64,000 nucleotides of DNA from Sphingomonas sp. Leaf208 (GTDB lineage Bacteria > Pseudomonadota > Alphaproteobacteria > Sphingomonadales > Sphingomonadaceae), in the NCBI RefSeq assembly GCF_001421415.1, contig NZ_LMKH01000023.1, forward strand, positions 258,725 to 322,724, written 5' to 3'. A model generated the notes under the pieces. That model did no database searches. It was given only the letters and a program-made list of their open reading frames with translations, and was not told where the DNA came from. A program made the translations under genes and the position numbers. Below, one piece after another: positions 53,724-60,522 of the stretch (the stretch's first letter is position 1; each line of letters begins with the position of its first letter).

Positions 53724-53921
53724 TTGGCTTACAAATTACGGCGGGCTGCAGATCCGAGTGCGAAGTACGCGATCCCCTCTGCACCGCAATCGCCGCTAGG
53801 CTCCCAGCAGCAGATAGCGAACGCTAAGGTCATCGCCGCCAAGCGCGCTGATGATGCCGCAAACTTAGTTTCAGCGCTGATGGACCGGGTGCAGGCGCTA
53901 GAGCGGCGACCTACCCCTTAA
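53724..53921 (+). CDS. Hypothetical protein, start uncertain
   Basis: The 65-aa version starts at a TTG and reads LAYKLRRAADPSAKYAIPSA, ending in a helix with VSALMDRVQALERRPTP. The frame is open and protein-like further upstream (NIDWTNFIVGDPDHRGFRNR) back to the end of the HTH gene but has no ordinary start codon there. The product may be longer, with an ATT start or a frameshift from the HTH gene. It overlaps the convergent gene at 53911 by 11 nt. Confidence 0.45.
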   Translation: MAYKLRRAADPSAKYAIPSAPQSPLGSQQQIANAKVIAAKRADDAANLVSALMDRVQALERRPTP

Positions 53922-54570
53922 CCCGGTAGTCACGCGGCGCGTTGATGCCACCGTGAACGGCGTAGCTCTGCACCTCGATCCTCTTTCCGCTCTTCTTCAT
54001 TACGCGGGTGTAGCCGGATCGCATGTGCGGGCGCTGCGCAGTTCCCTCGCCAGTGGAAACGCTCGGGCGAACGATCCTGTTCGCCTTGACTATGATGTAT
54101 GGCGGGATGCTCTTCGCCTGTGCCTTGTTCCGCGCCTTGTTCAAACGCTTTAGGAAGGTCGGAACACCTGTTTCTTGTTCGTGGTTCATAACCTTATCGA
54201 TAGCTAGGCGAAGCTCTGGCAAGGTTTCCCTGATAGAGCTTTCGGAAAACCGATATTCACCCGAAGCCGGATCATCGAGGTCGAAGGTAGCCGTCTTGAC
54301 CAGCTTCTTATTTTCACTGGCTATGATCCACAATCTGACTTCGCGATCACGAACTAGCGCAAAGTTCTGAATAGTTCTTGAAATGCCGTTGCTTGATTGG
54401 TAGACGAACCAAAATGTATCGAACGGCAGATGATCGCTGATAGGTTCGGCAACGGCGTCTTTCGTTGTAACGAACATCTCTTCAAAGAAGAAGGCCGGTG
54501 CCAACACTGGCAACGCTGGTTGACGATCTACAAACGCTGTAAAATCCTGCTGCAAAGAGTTCAGTATCAT
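53911..54570 (-). CDS. Hypothetical protein
   Basis: This 219-aa protein is strand-rich in the N-terminal two thirds (TFWFVYQSSNGISRTIQNFA, VRDREVRLWIIASENKKLV) and has a basic C-terminal tail (RSGYTRVMKKSGKRIEVQSY). It overlaps the 79-aa gene by 4 nt (ATGA) as the last gene of a three-gene minus-strand operon. I do not recognise the family; the basic tail suggests nucleic-acid contact. Confidence 0.65.
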   Translation of the reverse strand: MILNSLQQDFTAFVDRQPALPVLAPAFFFEEMFVTTKDAVAEPISDHLPFDTFWFVYQSSNGISRTIQNFALVRDREVRLWIIASENKKLVKTATFDLDDPASGEYRFSESSIRETLPELRLAIDKVMNHEQETGVPTFLKRLNKARNKAQAKSIPPYIIVKANRIVRPSVSTGEGTAQRPHMRSGYTRVMKKSGKRIEVQSYAVHGGINAPRDYRVKG

Positions 54571-54806
54571 CGCGCTACCCTCAAATAAAACTCCATGAAC
54601 CGGTCGTCATTGACTATCAGTGGATTGCCAGCTTGCGGAAAAAACCATTCTCCGCCTCGCTTCTCCACCATGCAAAGCGCCTGTTCAGATGGCACATACA
54701 CCAGCGCTTCCACCCCGTTATCAGCCATGATTACGACTTTAGCCGGGACATTGTTATAAACTGATTCCGGGCCGGTGCCGCAAAATAAAGTGATATCTCT
54801 GGTCAT
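54567..54806 (-). CDS. Hypothetical protein
   Basis: This 79-aa protein begins MTRDITLFCGTGPESVYNNV and contains VEALVYVPSEQALCMVEKRG. It is a compact, probably beta-rich domain. Its start overlaps the 214-aa gene stop and its stop overlaps the 219-aa gene start, both ATGA, so three products are tightly coupled. No family recognised. Confidence 0.65.
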   Translation of the reverse strand: MTRDITLFCGTGPESVYNNVPAKVVIMADNGVEALVYVPSEQALCMVEKRGGEWFFPQAGNPLIVNDDRFMEFYLRVAR

Positions 54807-55447
54807 GCCGTCACCCCCTCCAATCGATCCCTAATCTTGGTCCAGTCCTGCGCGGTTGGCCCCTGCCTTTTCGGCCGCGTGACGTCGAGAAGATGTGCGA
54901 GTTCAGGCCAATGATAGCGCACTGATATTAGCTGGTAGCCGCGCATAACGCGTACCCATTCAAACGGGAGAGGCTTTAGGCCATGAAGAACCGTGATGGC
55001 TTCCAAGAGCGTGGCGCTCGATACCTCTCGTAGCCGCCATAGCTCGCGCGTGAACCACTCTAGCGCCAGTTCGCGAACCCTCCACGATGTCAGCCCCAAT
55101 GGCCCTAGATCACGCCCCAAACCCGTTTTAAGCGCCTGCCGTGTAATGAACCGCCATTCTAGTTCGCGGTCTTCAACGCGGAAGTTGTGCCGGGGAGCCT
55201 TTGGCTTGGCGTCCAGCTTGGTCTTGATCACTTCGTATTTTTCATACCATTCTGCCGCTTCGGCGCGCGCTCGCTGTAACTCTTTGAAGAACGGAAAATC
55301 ATTTTGTGGCGCACTCTTATTGATGCAAACATCCTCTAGCTTGATGCGCCCCTTGGCCACCATCATATCAAGAGCACTCTTCGCGGCTTTGTCAGTCGGA
55401 TCGCGTAGCAAACGATAGACTATTTTCTCTTCTGTCGTCTGTTCCAT
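54803..55447 (-). CDS. Hypothetical protein
   Basis: This 214-aa, mainly helical, charged protein begins MEQTTEEKIVYRLLRDP. It contains a coiled-coil-like stretch (ELQRARAEAAEWYEKYEVIK) and two Trp-rich helices (LALEWFTRELWRLREV, LKPLPFEWVRVMRGYQL). It is the first gene of the operon ending at 53911. It could be a replication or regulatory protein of the element, but no motif supports a specific call. Confidence 0.65.
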   Translation of the reverse strand: MEQTTEEKIVYRLLRDPTDKAAKSALDMMVAKGRIKLEDVCINKSAPQNDFPFFKELQRARAEAAEWYEKYEVIKTKLDAKPKAPRHNFRVEDRELEWRFITRQALKTGLGRDLGPLGLTSWRVRELALEWFTRELWRLREVSSATLLEAITVLHGLKPLPFEWVRVMRGYQLISVRYHWPELAHLLDVTRPKRQGPTAQDWTKIRDRLEGVTA

Positions 55448-55771
55448 GTCAGTAAAACCATTTTAGTGGCGGGAGCTTCCGGCCCCCGCCAGATTGCATG
55501 ATGCTACCGCCTTCCGGGTGGTAGCTAGCGAAGACTAAAACAGTTTCAGCGTGTCCTTTGCCACGACGGTTCTAGCCAACATCAATGCACCTTGGACTTC
55601 GGTGCGTTGCTGTCGAGGCAGTAGATACCGACCGCCGAAGCATCGATCAATGTGGCAATAATAACCTTGACAACATTTTGTTAGTGGTACGGCTAACGTA
55701 CCTCAAAGAAGTACTTGGTCAAGCCAATACAAGTCTATAGATGGTGTGCCGCCCAACACATAGGAGCGGCC
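55448..55771. promoter_or_regulatory. Divergent promoter region with hairpin and TTGACA element
   Basis: The 324-bp region between the minus-strand operon (start 55447) and the plus-strand gene at 55772 holds a GC-rich stem TGGCGGG / CCCGCCA at 55470-55494. It also has TTGACA at 55667-55672 followed by the inverted repeat GGTAC-GGCTAAC-GTACC at 55686-55702. TTGACA with a palindrome just downstream also marks the recombinase promoter. Confidence 0.45.
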
Positions 55772-56017
55772 ATGAACATCGAAGTCGAGAACATCACCTA
55801 CGATTGCGTCGAGGACGGCGTAGACCAGTCTGCAACCGTGCTACCGACGCTGCCCACCACGGCTACTGTAAGCACGCCCACCGCCGATCCCCATGATATC
55901 CAGAAAGCCTTAGAAGGCGATTGGCTGGTAACCGGGTTCGACTACCGCGTTTCGGGTAGCGACTGGTCGCGCTACGATGAAGACATGGGATGGCTGGCGA
56001 TGGCACGGGGGAACTAA
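55772..56017 (+). CDS. Hypothetical protein
   Basis: This 81-aa acidic protein begins MNIEVENITYDCVEDGVDQS and contains ALEGDWLVTGFDYRVSGSDW. AGGAG lies 5 nt before the ATG. It is followed one base later by the 134-aa gene. No motif is recognised; the acidic composition and position recall small element-encoded proteins. Confidence 0.6.
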   Translation: MNIEVENITYDCVEDGVDQSATVLPTLPTTATVSTPTADPHDIQKALEGDWLVTGFDYRVSGSDWSRYDEDMGWLAMARGN

Positions 56018-56018
56018 C

Positions 56019-56423
56019 ATGGGCCTCGACCTATATGCCGCTGCCAAGATCGAAAACGGTTTTCGGACGGAACCAACCCAGACTCTATCAGCTACCAGTT
56101 ACTATGACCCGAAGTTCTGCGAACTCTGGACCATCGCGCCGCGCGAGTTAGTCAAAGACCTGTATGATGCCGGTTATGACTATCTTGCGAACTTATTCTA
56201 TGGCGACGAAATCGGATCGCGTTATAACCATGCCGCTGAAACATGGGCGGATATGCCAGCCGGTTTGCGAGACTCTGATTTGCCCCGCACTTTAACAGTA
56301 AGGGGCGCGACTGAACTTGCGGATGATTTGGATCAATTGGCCAACGAGTTCGATGTTGCGGAAACCGTTAAATATCTCCGGTTTTGGTCATCTAGAGGCC
56401 ATCCGATTATGTGTAGCTACTGA
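56019..56423 (+). CDS. Hypothetical protein
   Basis: This 134-aa protein begins MGLDLYAAAKIENGFRTEPT. It is acidic, with Tyr/Asp-rich stretches (LVKDLYDAGYDYLANLFYGD) and a C-terminal helix (LADDLDQLANEFDVAETVKY). GGGGG lies 7 nt before the ATG, which is 1 nt after the previous stop, so the two form an operon. No family recognised. Confidence 0.62.
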   Translation: MGLDLYAAAKIENGFRTEPTQTLSATSYYDPKFCELWTIAPRELVKDLYDAGYDYLANLFYGDEIGSRYNHAAETWADMPAGLRDSDLPRTLTVRGATELADDLDQLANEFDVAETVKYLRFWSSRGHPIMCSY

Positions 56424-56486
56424 TAATCGTCTGCAGAAGAAAACGGTAGGGGTAAATACAACGTACACACAAGCGGAGTTCACCCT

Positions 56487-56555
56487 ATGGCTACCATCAT
56501 CCTCTACTCGATTATCACCCTCGCGCTAGGTTGCGGAGCCTACAAAGCTATCTAG
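56487..56555 (+). CDS. Possible 22-aa membrane peptide
   Basis: The frame encodes a 22-residue, almost entirely hydrophobic peptide: MATIILYSIITLALG followed by CGAYKAI. GCGGAG lies 8 nt before the ATG. It resembles a single membrane helix with a short cytoplasmic tail, as in type I toxins or small membrane regulators. Its size leaves room for chance. Confidence 0.4.
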   Translation: MATIILYSIITLALGCGAYKAI

Positions 56556-56608
56556 GAGTCGAAGGCGGAACAGAACACTTCCGCTTCATAAAACTTGACA
56601 ACAAACTT

Positions 56609-56653
56609 CTTTCGAGGGACGGCGAACTTGGTCACCCTCGAAAGGAGTTCGCC
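56609..56653 (+). promoter_or_regulatory. Leader with two overlapping stems covering the ribosome binding site
   Basis: A perfect 10-bp stem, CTTTCGAGGG (56609-56618) with CCCTCGAAAG (56635-56644), has GGCGAACT (56621-56628) in its loop. That octamer is perfectly complementary to AGTTCGCC (56646-56653), directly after the stem and just before the ATG at 56656. With 1 nt between the 3' strands a full pseudoknot is sterically doubtful, so the two stems are probably alternatives. Both include parts of the AAAGGAG ribosome binding site. Confidence 0.6.
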
Positions 56654-56655
56654 CG

Positions 56656-57141
56656 ATGTCATTTTTAGAAAAGCTTCATGCGCTTATCGACCCTACGCTG
56701 AAGGACGCGTTCGACAAGCGGCCCTACGATCCTGCGTCGGATCGCGCTTGGGTAGTTGGACGCCTTGAAGCTGCAAAGACCCAGTTCGCCAGCACCGAAT
56801 CTACGCGCGGTGGCGGTAAACGGTGGTGGCAACTCAATAACGGCATTGTCGCTTTCTCGCCTACGCGCCGTGACAAATCGCCTCTTGTAATTAATGGCCA
56901 AACTACGAACTTCATTCCCGCCGAACGCTTTAACGATGCTATTGCCGCAATGATTGCAGCGGTGAACGCGGGCGATTTTGACAAGGAGTTTGCCGCCGAC
57001 AATACAAACGGCACAACGGTCAAGGTGCGGTTGCCTCGTAAGGCTAAGGAACCCGGTGAGGCTGGCGGCGGCAAGGGATGGTCCAACGAACGCCGCGCCA
57101 AGTTCGCCGCTACGATGGCTGCTCGAAAGAAGGCCGGGTAA
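56656..57141 (+). CDS. Hypothetical protein with structured leader
   Basis: This 161-aa protein begins MSFLEKLHALIDPTLKDAFD. A strand-rich core (GKRWWQLNNGIVAFSPTRRD) is followed by a helix and a Lys/Gly-rich C-terminal tail (EPGEAGGGKGWSNERRAKFA). It has AAAGGAG 8 nt before the ATG, embedded in two competing stems. The basic tail suggests nucleic-acid binding. I do not recognise the family. TTGACA at 56595-56600 precedes the leader. Confidence 0.65.
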   Translation: MSFLEKLHALIDPTLKDAFDKRPYDPASDRAWVVGRLEAAKTQFASTESTRGGGKRWWQLNNGIVAFSPTRRDKSPLVINGQTTNFIPAERFNDAIAAMIAAVNAGDFDKEFAADNTNGTTVKVRLPRKAKEPGEAGGGKGWSNERRAKFAATMAARKKAG

Positions 57142-57144
57142 ACG

Positions 57145-57381
57145 TCACCACACTGTTGTCACCACACTGTTACCGCCTACCGGATCCGCATCGTTATCGA
57201 CGGTGCGGGTTTTTTCGTCCCATCGGAACCGGAACAGAAACATGTCATCGCTAGACATCGTGACTTCGTAGTGGCGAATGCGCCCCCGGTAAATCGTCGG
57301 GTTGATGGTCGCGGTGGTTATGCCGTTCGTTACGCACCATTCACGGACTGCGCTAACATCGATGTCATGGTCTAAAAGCAT
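57145..57381 (-). CDS. Hypothetical protein next to the recombinase
   Basis: This 78-aa protein begins MLLDHDIDVSAVREWCVTNG and contains strand-rich TTATINPTIYRGRIRHYEVT and DMFLFRFRWDEKTRTVDN. The start at 57381 is preferred because GAGGG lies 7 nt upstream; the longer frame to 57435 runs into the operator palindrome. It shares a CAAAGTT-type operator with the large serine recombinase and could be a recombination directionality factor or regulator; that is inference. Confidence 0.6.
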   Translation of the reverse strand: MLLDHDIDVSAVREWCVTNGITTATINPTIYRGRIRHYEVTMSSDDMFLFRFRWDEKTRTVDNDADPVGGNSVVTTVW

Positions 57382-57432
57382 GGTGGCACCCTCTATGGTT
57401 GTGCCCCTGTATGAATCAGCGCGCGAACGGTT

Positions 57433-57448
57433 CAAAGTTCAATCTTTG
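57433..57448. promoter_or_regulatory. Operator-like palindrome over a -35 element, copy 1
   Basis: CAAAGTTCAATCTTTG is a near palindrome (one mismatch) overlapping the minus-strand -35 hexamer TTGACA (57447-57452) upstream of the gene at 57145-57381. It matches copy 2 upstream of the recombinase. Confidence 0.55.
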
Positions 57449-57469
57449 TCAAGGCTATAAGTCTTGAAC

Positions 57470-59149
57470 CTAGCCGCGATTACGCTTCAGATAGGCGCGG
57501 ATTAGCGCGGCTTCGCGTGGCGGCTTGTCCTTCGCCGGGTCGCGCTTCAGATGGTCGAAGTTCAGGTTCGATATCACCTTGCCTTGGCGGATCGTGATCG
57601 CTCGCAATCCGTCGATAAGGTTTACATACGCGGTCTTCGAGTCATCGAACCTCACCGACTGCACGATAGTGCGGAAGCCTTGCGCAACCTTCGTGCGGTG
57701 CTGTTCGCGTACCTCTAGATCATCATCACTTAGGTAGCGGCGAAACTCCGTCACGCGCGATAGGTGCGCTTCTGCGTCCGCTTGACCGGAAGCGGCCCGC
57801 GCACTTGCTTCAAGGGTTTGAAGCTCCCCTTCCAAGACTTCGGCTTCGCGCTCTGCGTCCATTGCCGACTGCATGGCCATCTTGCTCTTCGTTTCAGCGT
57901 ATGCCGCCCACAACGCCTTGGCGTGGTCGGTAAAGATATCGAACGCGCGGCGCTTCTCTGCCACCTTGCCCATGATCTGCCCTAGTTCGTCGGCTCGCGT
58001 AAAAGTGCGATCATCGAGCGCGAGGTAAAGGCAGGCGTCCAACATCGCCCGCTCGAAGCCGTAATAAGACAGTGTGGTGTGGTTGGTGCAGCTTCCGCCC
58101 GAATAGGCGTTTCGGCAACGAAGGCGTGCTTCGTCATGCTTCAGCGTATACCGCCCGCCCTGATACGGGGAACCCGCAGGCTTTTTACGCTCAAAGAGCA
58201 TTGGTGTATCGCAGTGGAAGCAACGAAGCATGCCACTAAACAGGTTACCTACCACCGTCGATTTCTTACCGGCTGGCGATTGTCGCGCTTGCGCCGCGCT
58301 GTTCACCCGGTCGAACTGTTCCTGCGAGATTATGCGCGGGAAATAATCTGGCCACGGTTCGCCAGCCGGGACCCGCTCGCCGTTTTCCTTGACGCACGGC
58401 TGAAACTCGCCGGTTACCTGTCGGTCCTTAAGGATGCGGGTAACGAACGAACGGTTCCATTGCGCGGTGGTCGCTCCGTTCAACGCCGACCACGGCTGTA
58501 GCTCTGCGTTCAACGCCCGCATGATCCTTACCGAACCTTTGCCGTGCGTTTCTGCGAGATCGTATATGCGCCGTATCACGGCATCCCGTCCTTCGCGGAC
58601 GGTCGGCTTCCCGTCCTTACCAACGGTAAGCCACGCGGGTAGGTTCTTCGTTAGAGCGATGCCCGACGCTTTTGCTTCGGCGCGGCGGATTTCGTAGCGC
58701 CGTTTTATCCGTTGGCTTTTTTTCGCGGATTCCTCGTGCGCGCCTTCCGCCTTGGAAAGCATTTTCATGACCTGAAACATATCAAGGCGCTTACCCGCCT
58801 CGTAAAACTCGCCATCCACCGTAGCAACGCTTACGCCATGACCGGTTAGCAGGCGCACGAAGTCTAGCGTTTCATCGAAACCTTGACGGCTGATACGATC
58901 TAGGCGCTCGACCAGAAGCACTTTCCCATGATGCAAACCGCTGCAAACTTCATGCTCTAACAAGTTTAGCGCCGCCCCTTCATCACGGTTAGCGCCGCTG
59001 AAGGCCGATTTGCCTTCGTCTATAATGGTGTCTTCGATGGTCCAACCGCGTGAAGCTGCAAACACCATACAGTCTTCTGACTGGCGTTTGATCGATGTGC
59101 CTTCGGACTGCTCGTGCGTGCTGAAGCGGTAGTAGGTGATTGCCTTCAT
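57470..59149 (-). CDS. Large serine recombinase (island integrase)
   Basis: This 559-aa protein has the N-terminal resolvase-like catalytic domain (AITYYRFSTHEQSEGTS with the nucleophilic Ser, LLVERLDRISRQ with the Arg motif), a recombinase domain (about 160-290), and a zinc beta-ribbon (MLRCFHCDTPM ... CRNAYSGGSC) with a coiled-coil-like C-terminal region (AEREAEVLEGELQTLEASAR). Such enzymes catalyse unidirectional attP x attB integration. The start MKAITYYRF is the family start. It lies against the right end of the island, and att half-sites flank the element, so it is the evident integrase. Confidence 0.93.
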   Translation of the reverse strand: MKAITYYRFSTHEQSEGTSIKRQSEDCMVFAASRGWTIEDTIIDEGKSAFSGANRDEGAALNLLEHEVCSGLHHGKVLLVERLDRISRQGFDETLDFVRLLTGHGVSVATVDGEFYEAGKRLDMFQVMKMLSKAEGAHEESAKKSQRIKRRYEIRRAEAKASGIALTKNLPAWLTVGKDGKPTVREGRDAVIRRIYDLAETHGKGSVRIMRALNAELQPWSALNGATTAQWNRSFVTRILKDRQVTGEFQPCVKENGERVPAGEPWPDYFPRIISQEQFDRVNSAAQARQSPAGKKSTVVGNLFSGMLRCFHCDTPMLFERKKPAGSPYQGGRYTLKHDEARLRCRNAYSGGSCTNHTTLSYYGFERAMLDACLYLALDDRTFTRADELGQIMGKVAEKRRAFDIFTDHAKALWAAYAETKSKMAMQSAMDAEREAEVLEGELQTLEASARAASGQADAEAHLSRVTEFRRYLSDDDLEVREQHRTKVAQGFRTIVQSVRFDDSKTAYVNLIDGLRAITIRQGKVISNLNFDHLKRDPAKDKPPREAALIRAYLKRNRG

Positions 59150-59182
59150 GGGGCGTCCATATATGCGCACGCTTGGCAGGCT

Positions 59183-59198
59183 CAAAGTTAAAACTTTG
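59183..59198. promoter_or_regulatory. Operator-like palindrome over the recombinase -35, copy 2
   Basis: CAAAGTT-AA-AACTTTG is a perfect 16-bp palindrome (7-bp arms). It overlaps the minus-strand TTGACA hexamer (59197-59202) upstream of the recombinase start at 59149. It probably binds a repressor shared with the gene at 57145-57381. Confidence 0.6.
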
Positions 59199-59336
59199 TC
59201 AAATCATTAGATTCGAACCCAGCGTATGTGCGTCAACTATGTTGAACGCAGGAAGTCCTTGAATCAGTTGGACTTGCACCTCGACCGCGCGTGCCTCCAG
59301 TCCGAGATACGCCACCGTCGCTACGATCGCCGCCAT
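59199..59336 (-). pseudogene. comM: comM, 5' fragment
   Basis: The frame begins at ATG 59336 with MAAIVATVAYLGLEARAVEV and reaches QGLPAFN, the ComM N-terminus. After 32 codons it enters island DNA at 59243 and reads 13 foreign residues to a TGA at 59199-59201, inside the recombinase -35. Joining codon 32 (AAC) to the 3' piece at 22513 restores GLPAFNVVGLADKAV without a gap. Confidence 0.93.
59225..59243. repeat. Right attachment site with terminal inverted repeat
   Basis: TATGTGCGTCAACTA (59225-59239) is the reverse complement of the left arm at 22519-22533. It is followed by T and the core GTT (59241-59243), where comM resumes. Confidence 0.85.
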
Positions 59337-59457
59337 GCCCGCTCTCCCGCGACACGACGTCACGCCTTATTCATACCCGATTTGCCATGTCTGCAAGGAC
59401 GCGCGGTCCGGAACACTCCGATCATGCCGTCTTGTGAACCTAATACACCGGACCCAC

Positions 59458-59769
59458 ATGCCTTCCGTGAAAGCAGTCCGCTCCCCCGTCCTCCGCTTCG
59501 GCCAGTTGGTGCTCGGGATAGTGTTGATCCTGAGTGCGCCCTTGCTCGCGCCGCTGCCTGGGCCTGCGGGGATATTCCTGTTCGCGGGAGGCATGGTTCT
59601 CGTCCTGCGCAATTCGCGCTGGGCGCGACTCAAATGGGCGAGACTGAAACGCCGTTGGCCACGGACAGGGCATTTCGTCGACCGGATGATGCGGCGGCAG
59701 AGCGCGATGCGCCGGCACGAGCGCGCCAAGGCTGCCAAAAACACGACCGTCGCGACGGGTGCGAATTGA
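59458..59769 (+). CDS. Small membrane protein upstream of rpmH
   Basis: This 103-aa protein has one or two hydrophobic segments (FGQLVLGIVLILSAPLLAPL, PAGIFLFAGGMVLVL) followed by a very basic tail (RWARLKWARLKRRWP). The ATG at 59458 is preferred because the upstream part of the frame looks random. It is divergent from comM, and its basic tail is probably cytoplasmic. It has the look of the PGPA-type small membrane proteins, but I cannot assign a function. Confidence 0.7.
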   Translation: MPSVKAVRSPVLRFGQLVLGIVLILSAPLLAPLPGPAGIFLFAGGMVLVLRNSRWARLKWARLKRRWPRTGHFVDRMMRRQSAMRRHERAKAAKNTTVATGAN

Positions 59770-59849
59770 CTTACCGCCGCCCTTTCCGTAAGCGCCCAGC
59801 CATCAAGGCCGTCCCCGTGGCGGCCGTTTTCTATTTGATGACCTAGGGA

Positions 59850-60404
59850 ATGACCAATGAAGCGGACCTTTCAGCCGAGCAACCTGGTACGCGCACGCCG
59901 TCACGGCTTCCGCGCACGGATGGCGACGGTCGGCGGCCGGGCAGTGATCCACGCACGCCGCGCCCGCGGTCGCAAGAAGCTGTCGGCCTAACCATTCTAG
60001 ACAAACGCCGCGATTTTCTCGCGGCGAATGCGGGGAAGCGCGCACCGATGCCAGGATTCGTCCTGCTCATGCGGCCCCGCGATGACGGTGACGACACGAT
60101 GCGAATCGGCTTCACCGTCACCAAGAAGATCGGCAACGCCGTCGTCCGGAACCGCATGAAACGGCGGTTGCGGGCGTTGGCGCGGGAGCTGTTGGCGGAG
60201 CGCGGCGTTGCTGGGGCCGATCATGTGTTGATCGGGCGGAATGGCGGGGTCGAGCGGGACTTTGCGCTGTTGCGGACCGAGCTCGGCAAAGCGTTTCGCA
60301 AGGTCACGCCTCAATTGCCTGCTACTTCGGTAGCGAACACCACCAGTGTTGCGAACCCCTCCACCCCGGCGAAGGCCGGTGCCCAGGTGGGAAAGCGGCC
60401 GTGA
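59850..60404 (+). CDS. rnpA: Ribonuclease P protein component
   Basis: RnpA binds the RNase P RNA and aids 5' maturation of tRNA. The family region begins [18 protein letters not shown] and includes the RNR motif ([16 protein letters not shown]). The only ordinary start that retains this whole domain is the ATG at 59850, 7 nt upstream of rpmH; it would encode a 49-residue extension overlapping all of rpmH. An ATT at 59994, 2 nt after the rpmH stop, would give a normal-sized 136-aa protein. The C-terminal [14 protein letters not shown] is encoded by a dispersed repeat. Confidence 0.85.
   Translation: MTNEADLSAEQPGTRTPSRLPRTDGDGRRPGSDPRTPRPRSQEAVGLTILDKRRDFLAANAGKRAPMPGFVLLMRPRDDGDDTMRIGFTVTKKIGNAVVRNRMKRRLRALARELLAERGVAGADHVLIGRNGGVERDFALLRTELGKAFRKVTPQLPATSVANTTSVANPSTPAKAGAQVGKRP
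59857..59991 (+). CDS. rpmH: 50S ribosomal protein L34
   Basis: This 44-aa basic protein begins [20 protein letters not shown] and ends RGRKKLSA, the complete L34 sequence. AGGGA lies 7 nt before the ATG. It is a structural component of the large ribosomal subunit near the exit-tunnel RNA. It is the first gene of the conserved rpmH-rnpA-yidD-yidC-engB cluster. Its frame is wholly contained in the longest rnpA frame. Confidence 0.97.
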   Translation: MKRTFQPSNLVRARRHGFRARMATVGGRAVIHARRARGRKKLSA

Positions 60405-60464
60405 TGCAGCACCGCCCTTCGTTAGCTACGTTTCCCAACTGGGCCCCGGCCTTCGCCGGGGTGG
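60361..60464. repeat. Dispersed palindromic repeat at the rnpA 3' end
   Basis: Arms CCACCCCGGCGAAGGCCGG and GGCCTTCGCCGGGGTGG lie at 60361 and 60446, with extra pairing of GTGGGAAA-type flanks. The left arm encodes the last residues of RnpA. Confidence 0.75.
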
Positions 60465-60522
60465 TAGCAAGCGTGGGACAGCGCGGTTGCGAGTTCCAAC
60501 TTACCGTTATCCCCGGCTCCTT

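Larger units (their letters stand above)
22514..59240. mobile_element. 36.7-kb integrative island inserted in comM
   Basis: The boundaries are set by comM itself. Minus-strand comM sequence stops at GTT/AAC (22514-22516) and resumes at an identical GTT (59241-59243). The termini carry the 15-bp inverted repeat TAGTTGACGCACATA. A large serine recombinase is encoded next to the right end. Cargo includes type 1 BREX, a DUF262/HNH protein, several unknown defence-like gene pairs and small mobile-element proteins. Much of the cargo is visibly more AT-rich than the flanks. No relaxase, T4SS or replication gene was seen. Confidence 0.92.

Noticed and set aside
56609..56653. A complete H-type pseudoknot
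   Set aside because: The 1-nt link between the 3' strands cannot span a 10-bp stem, so I describe alternative stems instead of a fixed pseudoknot.
22519..59239. Terminal 15-bp repeats as transposon inverted repeats
   Set aside because: No transposase or target-site duplication is present; only a 3-bp identity flanks the element. Inverted half-sites around a short core next to a large serine recombinase fit attP arms better.
22514..59240. Integrative conjugative element
   Set aside because: I found no relaxase, coupling protein, type IV secretion or replication gene, so self-transfer is not supported.
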